A stretch of 35,496 bases of DNA from a virus. Of this stretch, positions 31,183 through 35,496 are shown in pieces; position 1 is the first letter of the stretch, and every line of letters starts with the position of its first letter. The stretch is taken from positions 1 through 35,496 of the IMG/VR virus record IMGVR_UViG_3300042914_000555. The stretch is one strand, 5' to 3'. Both the position numbers and the translations under genes were made by a program. The notes under the pieces were generated by a model. That model saw nothing but the letters and a program-made list of their open reading frames with translations. It did not search any database and had not been told where the DNA came from.

Positions 31183-31516
31183 TGCTTCTCCTCAGTAGGT
31201 CAAAAAAGTAATTACAGTCTACCACAACCAGGGGCTTATCTCTGTTTTGCTTGATGACGAGGACTGGCTCGTATCCTCGACTGTTGTCCTTCGCTTGTTG
31301 ATAATGCCCATATACAGAGATTGTTGCTCTGGACTTGCATTCCACACTGATTGGTAGCTTCCGTCTTGCTGCTGGACTAAGAAGCAGGTCTTCCCCCGAC
31401 ACGCCCATGCTAACTGAACGAACATCGTCAGGCTCCAGTCCGAACTTTGCGATTATAAGGTCTCTTACCGTTTGCTGTAGAACTCTTCCCTTTGCTTTCG
31501 CTGATGATGGCTTCAA
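31169..31516 (-). CDS. PD-(D/E)XK-like phage nuclease
   Basis: A 115-residue probable endonuclease. Motifs compatible with the PD-(D/E)XK fold are SGED (D43) and VECK (E59-x-K61), with basic helices at the N-terminus (KPSSAKAKGRVLQQTVRDL). It may act as a Holliday-junction or restriction-type nuclease in replication and recombination, but the substrate is not visible. The start is TTG at 31516: AAGGA lies 9 nt upstream and the family-like beginning is MKPSSAKAKGR; longer readings of the frame run through the neighbour. It overlaps the upstream gene by 89 bp. Confidence 0.78.
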   Translation of the reverse strand: MKPSSAKAKGRVLQQTVRDLIIAKFGLEPDDVRSVSMGVSGEDLLLSPAARRKLPISVECKSRATISVYGHYQQAKDNSRGYEPVLVIKQNRDKPLVVVDCNYFFDLLRRSNENL

Positions 31517-31766
31517 TGTCGATTTCCTTCCTTGTTTTAATCCACGACTTCGGTATGTGCATCCTAGCGTTGCTGGAGTCCATGCTGACCGTGCTGGCGA
31601 CACAGATCGCATCATCTGCCTCTGAGACAACCCATCCAATCGTGTAGCATTTGTGGATCTCTGTTTTGGTGCTTTCTTGCCAGCCTGCATCTGCTACTGC
31701 ATCAACCCATTCAATATAAACTATCGGGGCTTTTTCCAGACCTGATTTGGTTTTCTTCGAATCCAT
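31428..31766 (-). CDS. hypothetical phage protein with an N-terminus read from displaced exonuclease tail
   Basis: A 112-residue protein. The core after residue 14 (VYIEWVDAVADAGWQE, CYTIGWVVSEADDAICVAST, ARMHIPKSWI) resembles small phage replication-region proteins of unknown function. The first 14 residues (MDSKKTKSGLEKAP) are the +1 reading of a sequence that, in another frame, encodes the last residues of the flap exonuclease. Its Shine-Dalgarno, AAGGA, overlaps the TAA of the HNH gene upstream. The true ancestral start may have been inside the exonuclease gene. Confidence 0.75.
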   Translation of the reverse strand: MDSKKTKSGLEKAPIVYIEWVDAVADAGWQESTKTEIHKCYTIGWVVSEADDAICVASTVSMDSSNARMHIPKSWIKTRKEIDIEAIISESKGKSSTANGKRPYNRKVRTGA

Positions 31767-31768
31767 AA
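31721..31768 (-). pseudogene. displaced 3' end of the flap exonuclease gene
   Basis: Read on the minus strand this segment encodes LWIRRKPNQVWKKPR followed by TAG. The intact exonuclease ends LWIRRKPNQVWRKPR and TGA at 32179-32226, exactly 458 bp away. Of fifteen residues only one differs (K/R), although at least six codons differ silently (for example ATC/ATT, GTT/GTC, CCT/CCC). The HNH endonuclease gene lies between the two copies. This is the expected scar of an endonuclease gene that inserted with its own version of the exonuclease 3' end and displaced the resident one. Confidence 0.85.
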
Positions 31769-31774
31769 TTTTCC

Positions 31775-32182
31775 TTAGTAGTTGTCAGCATTGTGTCTAA
31801 TTCTATGACAGTTTGCACAAAGTAAATCACACTTTTCAATTTCTTTTATTATTTTGTTCCAAGACCGATGAAGCATTGTTTTAAAGTTATTATCTTTTTC
31901 TTCTGGATTTCTATGATGTAAATCATAAACTGAAGGATGAAACACTCCACCGCAATCATTACATTTACCACCAAAATAATCTATTACAAGTTTTTTATTA
32001 TTTCTTATCCTATCAAGTACTTGTTTCTGTCTTTTTTGTTTATTTTCAACTTTCTTATGATACCACTCATTTTCTTTTTTGTTTTTACATATTCTACACC
32101 AAGATTGATAACCTTTTTTTGTGTGTTTTGATTTATTAAATTGTAATATATCTTTTTCTTCTTTACATTTAGAACATATCAT
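31775..32182 (-). CDS. HNH homing endonuclease (free-standing)
   Basis: A 135-residue HNH nuclease. The N-terminus has two zinc-binding pairs (CSKC, CRIC) and a Lys-rich linker. The C-terminal HNH domain shows CNDCGG, the catalytic-type YDLHHRNP, and CDLLCANCHRIRHN. The start is the ATG at 32182 (MICSKCKEEK), preceded by GGAGG 8 nt upstream and overlapping the exonuclease stop (ATGA); a longer reading from TTG at 32224 would just translate the exonuclease tail out of frame. The gene is very A/T- and Lys-rich compared with both neighbours, a sign of recent acquisition. Confidence 0.88.
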   Translation of the reverse strand: MICSKCKEEKDILQFNKSKHTKKGYQSWCRICKNKKENEWYHKKVENKQKRQKQVLDRIRNNKKLVIDYFGGKCNDCGGVFHPSVYDLHHRNPEEKDNNFKTMLHRSWNKIIKEIEKCDLLCANCHRIRHNADNY

Positions 32183-32856
32183 CGAGGTTTCCTCCAAACC
32201 TGATTTGGTTTTCTTCTGATCCAAAGCAACGAAGCCTGCTCCGTTAAATAGGTTTCATCATTGTCGTATGCCTTCAGTACAGCTTCAAACATCTCATCCT
32301 CAGTCTTACAGCCTTTAAGTATCTTTTCCGCTTTCTTGGGTCCGATTCCTTTAAGGCCAGGAATGTTATCAACACGATCACCAGTCAGCACTTGTGTGTA
32401 GAAGTTATACAATGTCTCGTCTTCGTCAACCCAAACCTTTTCATTGCGCTTCATATTGTAGTGCCAGCCTCGGATCATGTTTAGATCTTTGTCTGTGGTA
32501 CAAATAACATAGTCTTCCGGTTCCATCGAATAAGCAGCGATGCCTATTGCGTCATCAGCCTCCTGATACTGCTCGATCTCAAACTTCCAAGCAGAGTTAA
32601 GATATTGACGCAATAAACCCAAGTGCTTGGGTTTCTCTTGTGTTCTGGTTCCTTTGTAAGGCTTTGTCTTTGCTAGCTGGATACGAAAGTTCTGATGGCC
32701 TGTAAGCCAACCATTAGCATCGTCACAACCAGCATGAACATAGACAAGTTCTTCAAGGTATTCAGAGCACTTGCGGAGAGCCACACTTTCGTCATAGTCC
32801 TCACAACCAGCAGCGAGGGTATAAGCGATAATGTCGCCATCCACAAGTGCAATCAT
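32179..32856 (-). CDS. 5'-3' flap exonuclease (T7 gp6-like)
   Basis: A 225-residue FEN-family nuclease that removes RNA primers and degrades host DNA. D6 and D8 of the metal site lie in LVDGDIIAY; further acidic motifs are EADDAIG and CTTDKDLNMI. The helix-hairpin/H3TH element is GDRVDNIPGLKGIGPKKAE. The last 15 codons (32179-32226) are duplicated 458 bp downstream beyond the HNH gene, so the present C-terminus was probably imported with that gene. It starts 3 bp after the stop of the small gene upstream. Confidence 0.92.
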   Translation of the reverse strand: MIALVDGDIIAYTLAAGCEDYDESVALRKCSEYLEELVYVHAGCDDANGWLTGHQNFRIQLAKTKPYKGTRTQEKPKHLGLLRQYLNSAWKFEIEQYQEADDAIGIAAYSMEPEDYVICTTDKDLNMIRGWHYNMKRNEKVWVDEDETLYNFYTQVLTGDRVDNIPGLKGIGPKKAEKILKGCKTEDEMFEAVLKAYDNDETYLTEQASLLWIRRKPNQVWRKPR

Positions 32857-32859
32857 CAG

Positions 32860-33018
32860 TTAGACCCGCGAGATAGAGTAACCGAGTTGTCCGTGAATAC
32901 GGCTCAGTCCTTTACTACGCAGATACTTACGGAGTGCGTTTCGAGCCTGCTCATACTTTGTCAGTCCAGCAAACGCTTTCAGTGATAGCTTACGACCATT
33001 AAATTTAACAACGTACAT
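32860..33018 (-). CDS. 52-residue basic small phage protein
   Basis: A short basic protein (MYVVKFNGRKLSLKAFAGLT, then YEQARNALRKYLRSKG, ending GYSISRV). An excellent AAGGA site lies 5 nt before the ATG. The stop is 3 bp from the exonuclease start. Similar small proteins (basic helix with AR.ALRKYL, C-terminal GYSI) occur near the exonuclease in other podophages as far as I recall. The function is unknown. Confidence 0.78.
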   Translation of the reverse strand: MYVVKFNGRKLSLKAFAGLTKYEQARNALRKYLRSKGLSRIHGQLGYSISRV

Positions 33019-33035
33019 AATTGTCCTTTCGGTTA
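33016..33035 (-). repeat. duplicated ribosome-binding-site block, copy 1
   Basis: On the minus strand this is TAACCGAAAGGACAATTATG, including the start codon of the 52-residue gene. A second copy (33453-33472) with one mismatch covers the SSB start codon. Both place AAAGGA at the same spacing, so the two genes probably have matched, high translation rates. Confidence 0.8.
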
Positions 33036-33038
33036 TGT

Positions 33039-33455
33039 TTACAGAACTTCGTCAGCGGCTTCTTCTGCTTCAGCAGCATCATAGGCCACAAGATTATCAA
33101 CAACCAGCTTAGTCAAGGTCGCGGAAGTGCCAGACTTATTCTTCCAAGACCAAGCATAAGCACCAACTACAGCCGTAGCCGTAGATCCGTTACCAATGGC
33201 AACATTGTTCAAGTCATTGCCATTAGCATCGAATACTTTCATTGGAACAGTGCTCTTGCAAGTGATATAGAAGCCTTTCTCTGGCTTATCTTCACGCTTA
33301 CGCACTTCCAACCCAAGCGACTCCAATGCCTTCACAGCATTGTCTGACAGGTTGCACAGATCCATCTGGAACTTACCTGACATTTCGTTTGGTTTATTAT
33401 GGAAACACCACATCACTGTGGCTTTTACTTTTACTGGTTTTGCTAGATCGTTCAT
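33039..33455 (-). CDS. single-stranded DNA-binding protein (T7 gp2.5-like)
   Basis: A 138-residue probable SSB. It has a beta-rich OB-fold-like body (VKVKATVMWCFHNKP, KFQMDLCNLSDNAVKALESL, KGFYITCKSTVPM) and ends in an acidic tail (AAEAEEAADEVL) with a hydrophobic last residue. Such tails contact polymerase and helicase in T7. AAAGGA precedes the ATG. It lies between polymerase and exonuclease genes, as expected of a replication factor. Confidence 0.82.
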   Translation of the reverse strand: MNDLAKPVKVKATVMWCFHNKPNEMSGKFQMDLCNLSDNAVKALESLGLEVRKREDKPEKGFYITCKSTVPMKVFDANGNDLNNVAIGNGSTATAVVGAYAWSWKNKSGTSATLTKLVVDNLVAYDAAEAEEAADEVL

Positions 33456-33472
33456 AATTTTCCTTTCGGTTA
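33453..33472 (-). repeat. duplicated ribosome-binding-site block, copy 2
   Basis: TAACCGAAAGGAAAATTATG on the minus strand, overlapping the SSB start codon. It is 19/20 identical to the block at 33016-33035. Confidence 0.8.
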
Positions 33473-33658
33473 GTGAACATTTGATACAGACTGCTGATTA
33501 TTATTCTGCTCGTTCAAAACCATTTTAGCAGCAGTTTCTAAAATGTCAAGCATATTATCATAGTCTTCAGATAAATCTTTGCTGTAGGCAATGTGTACTG
33601 CACCATCGATTACGGCGATAAAGATTGCTGATTCTGGGTCTTCAAAGTCTTCTGTCAA
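33470..33658 (-). CDS. hypothetical acidic protein downstream of DNA polymerase
   Basis: A 62-residue acidic protein. I chose TTG at 33658 as the start: AAGGA lies 6 nt upstream and the codon overlaps the polymerase stop (TTGA); an in-frame TTG five codons earlier has no such site. Core: DFEDPESAIFIAVIDGAVHI, DLSEDYDNMLDILETAAKM. It is probably coupled to polymerase translation. The function is unknown. Confidence 0.68.
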   Translation of the reverse strand: MTEDFEDPESAIFIAVIDGAVHIAYSKDLSEDYDNMLDILETAAKMVLNEQNNNQQSVSNVH

Positions 33659-35373
33659 TGTGTTTCCTTCCAATTGTTGCCAATCTTGTATTCACCGTCT
33701 AGTTGACACCGCATCCCCAATACTACACCAGCTTTTCTAATGCTGTCAACCCCTAATTCCCCTACAGTTTGTGCGTCTTTTTCCAAGACTTCTAGCTGCC
33801 ACTCATCGTGGACATTGGCGCAAAACTTAGCATCTAAGCCTTTCTTCCTGATGCCTTCGTCAAACAGAACCAACGCCTGCTTCATCACTATCGCACCAGC
33901 ACTCTGCAGTAGCGTGTTAAGTACTGCGTGTGCGGAACGAATGTGTAGTTGCCTACCGTCAATACCTGGTATCGATCCCCGTACCGATAACTTTTCAATC
34001 TTGTTGCGAAGTGCTTGCAAAGCTGGCGTGTTCCGAAGAAAAGTATCGATGAGTTTCTGACCTTCCTTTGCCGAACCACCAACAATCTTCCCGATTTTGG
34101 CAGGCCCTGCACCGTACAGTAAAGCGTAGATAAATGTTTTCGCTTGCGCTCTTGTTTGAAGACCTGCTGCATTCTGGTTTTTGGTATGGATGTCACCCTC
34201 AACGACTTCTTTAGCATAATCTTTATCCTTCATATAGTGTGCCAACATCCGCAACTCCAGTGACGAAGCATCGATGCCAACAAGTTTGTAGCCATCTGGC
34301 ACGGTAAACAACTCACGACACTCACTGCCATACTCTGAACCTACTGACGGTACCTGAGCCATGTTAGGGCTGTGGTGCGTCATTCTCCCTGTGACTGCTC
34401 CATTGGTGATGACCTTACCGTGAATCCGCTGGTTTTTAGATACACCATCAATCCAGGACTCAACCATAGCCACCCTTTTCTGAACGAGTAAGTATTCAGC
34501 AATGGCTTTTGCTTCTGGTATATCAACTCCTGCCAGAGTGGATTCATCTACAACTACTTGGCCTTTTTCGGTGAACTTTTTTGGTTGCCAGCCTTTTTCT
34601 TGGAGCCTCTCGGCGATTTGCTGCCTTGAGCCTGGGTTAAAGACTTTAACACTGTCCTTGAGTCTTTTTCCAGTTTTTGTTGAATAACGCTCGGTTGTGA
34701 TTGTAGGAAAGATGACCTGTAGGGATGCCTGAATTGGAGCCATTTTATCTTTAAGTCCTGCCAGAAGTACCATAGCTTTAGGCAAATCGAATCTAAAGCC
34801 GTTGCGCTCTTGTCTAGCAATGATGATAGCCACTTTATGTTCAAGATCGACACTTTGTTGCGAGAATCCATATCGCTTCTGCTCCTGTAAAAGTTCGTTA
34901 TAGGCTTTCTCTAATACTTCGACATCTCTTCTGCAATACTTTTCTAATAACTTTAAATGAGGCTGATCAAAAGGAAGGGTGCTATCTTCATCATACTTAA
35001 GTTTATTGATTCTGAACCAGACTCTTTTATAGTCAATCTTTTTCTGTCCTAGTTTTGCTCCCCAAGCTGCGAGGCTGTGTCCGTTTTCTCGGTTTGGACT
35101 CATCAGCCTTGACATGACTAGGGTATCTACGCACATCGATGCTTTGATTTTCGTATTCCATAGCCTGTTCAATATCGGGAAGTCGAAGAAGATTCCGTTG
35201 TGCGCTACTACTAACGGATTGTCCTCTAATGTTTTTAATAAAGTGTCGGCCTTGTGATGACATTCAATCTTTCCGTTTCTTTGATCCTTTGTTACGCACA
35301 ACCAGATCTGGCTTGCTTGGCTGTTCGTTTCTATATCCAAGAACACTACTGACCTCTGACCATCGTTGTTCAT
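33655..35373 (-). CDS. family A DNA polymerase with 3'-5' exonuclease (T7-like)
   Basis: A 572-residue replicative polymerase. The N-terminal proofreading domain has D13/E15 (FLDIETNS), D64 (AHNGIFFDFPILN) and Y146/D150 (KYCRRDVEVLE). Polymerase motif A is GIDASSLELRM (D368), motif B RAQAKTFIYALLYG (R408, K412, Y416), and motif C VHDEWQLE (D523). Y416 corresponds to T7 Tyr526 and E. coli Phe762; Tyr at this site is typical of T7-like lytic phages. It is shorter than T7 polymerase (704), and no 5' nuclease domain is present; the flap exonuclease is a separate gene. The ATG has AAGG 6 nt upstream. Confidence 0.96.
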   Translation of the reverse strand: MNNDGQRSVVFLDIETNSQASQIWLCVTKDQRNGKIECHHKADTLLKTLEDNPLVVAHNGIFFDFPILNRLWNTKIKASMCVDTLVMSRLMSPNRENGHSLAAWGAKLGQKKIDYKRVWFRINKLKYDEDSTLPFDQPHLKLLEKYCRRDVEVLEKAYNELLQEQKRYGFSQQSVDLEHKVAIIIARQERNGFRFDLPKAMVLLAGLKDKMAPIQASLQVIFPTITTERYSTKTGKRLKDSVKVFNPGSRQQIAERLQEKGWQPKKFTEKGQVVVDESTLAGVDIPEAKAIAEYLLVQKRVAMVESWIDGVSKNQRIHGKVITNGAVTGRMTHHSPNMAQVPSVGSEYGSECRELFTVPDGYKLVGIDASSLELRMLAHYMKDKDYAKEVVEGDIHTKNQNAAGLQTRAQAKTFIYALLYGAGPAKIGKIVGGSAKEGQKLIDTFLRNTPALQALRNKIEKLSVRGSIPGIDGRQLHIRSAHAVLNTLLQSAGAIVMKQALVLFDEGIRKKGLDAKFCANVHDEWQLEVLEKDAQTVGELGVDSIRKAGVVLGMRCQLDGEYKIGNNWKETH

Positions 35374-35470
35374 CTTCTGCCTTTTTCAGAATTGTGCCGT
35401 CATCCATTAGTACATACAATGTTAATACGCCGTTCTTATTGAGTGCCGAAGTAACGCTTAATGGGTTCAT
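35264..35470 (-). CDS. possible small protein overlapping the polymerase start
   Basis: A 68-residue ORF. The segment LYVLMDDGTILKKAEDEQRW resembles short phage proteins with a beta-strand DDG.I turn. It starts ATG at 35470 with GAGGAGG 10 nt upstream, sharing ATGA with the stop of the gene cut by the right edge. It then overlaps the first 110 bp of the polymerase gene. The basic end (RNKGSKKRKD) is read out of frame with polymerase. It is probably real but short and unassigned. Confidence 0.55.
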   Translation of the reverse strand: MNPLSVTSALNKNGVLTLYVLMDDGTILKKAEDEQRWSEVSSVLGYRNEQPSKPDLVVRNKGSKKRKD

Positions 35471-35496
35471 CCTTTGGAAACCTCCTCGACAATGCG
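35467..35496 (-). CDS. C-terminal end of a gene cut by the right edge
   Basis: The minus strand reads RIVEEVSKG then TGA, the stop overlapping the ATG of the next gene (ATGA). Only nine codons are present, so the product cannot be identified from sequence. In T7-like order the gene before polymerase is primase-helicase, and that gene is cut at the other end of this window, so these may be its last codons. Confidence 0.45.
   Translation of the reverse strand, partial: RIVEEVSKG

Noticed and set aside
31169-31690. 173-residue version of the PD-(D/E)XK-like nuclease
   Set aside because: The upstream 58 codons read an alternative frame of the neighbouring gene, are low in complexity and lack a start signal. 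The TTG at 31516 has AAGGA at good spacing and a natural N-terminus.
1-35496. CRISPR array, rRNA, integrase or attachment site
   Set aside because: No regularly spaced repeats of CRISPR type, no rRNA-like stretch, and no recombinase motif were seen. I noticed no tRNA cloverleaf, although one cannot be excluded by eye.

Overview
The window is the nearly complete genome of a tailed, podovirus-like bacteriophage. The evidence is a terminase, portal, scaffold, major capsid, tail-tube and internal-virion-protein order, with no tape-measure or sheath gene, plus T7-type replication genes (primase-helicase, family A polymerase, SSB, flap exonuclease, nuclease). No phage RNA polymerase, integrase or lysogeny repressor is visible. 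Two perfect sigma70 promoters (TTGACA, 17 bp, TATAAT) suggest it relies on host RNA polymerase. I cannot name the host; Fur-box-like operators would suit a proteobacterium, but that is inference.

Layout. Bases 1-4258 (minus strand) hold a primase-helicase cut by the left edge and a train of small early genes ending upstream in a GP88-like protein. Bases 4259-5065 are a gene-free divergent control region with iteron-like repeats, two Fur-box-like palindromes, a candidate leftward promoter, the strongest rightward promoter and a highly structured leader RNA. Bases 5066-27656 (plus strand) are the virion and lysis genes: packaging, capsid, decoration and fibres, a homing-type endonuclease, small basic proteins, tail tube, three large internal virion proteins, a 3-TM holin and a GH24 endolysin. 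A UUCG-loop terminator at 27708-27733 stops the opposing operon. Bases 27755-35496 (minus strand) are replication and nucleotide metabolism: DNA polymerase, SSB, flap exonuclease, HNH homing endonuclease, PD-(D/E)XK-like nuclease, DEDDy exonuclease, DUF3310 protein and a B12-dependent (class II) ribonucleotide reductase.

The helicase breaks off at Walker B at base 1, and the right edge begins with the last nine codons of a minus-strand gene. Both fit one gene cut by linearising a circular or permuted genome of about 36 kb.

Several genes fall below ordinary ORF length cut-offs and are annotated here: 2539-2628, 16758-16916, 16906-17055, 27755-27877, 29759-29917 and 32860-33018. The most notable observations are the switch-like leader RNA, the Fur-box-like operators, a homing endonuclease inserted with a replacement 3' end of the flap exonuclease (the displaced end remains 458 bp away), and a gene whose start codon lies at the predicted transcription start (leaderless mRNA).
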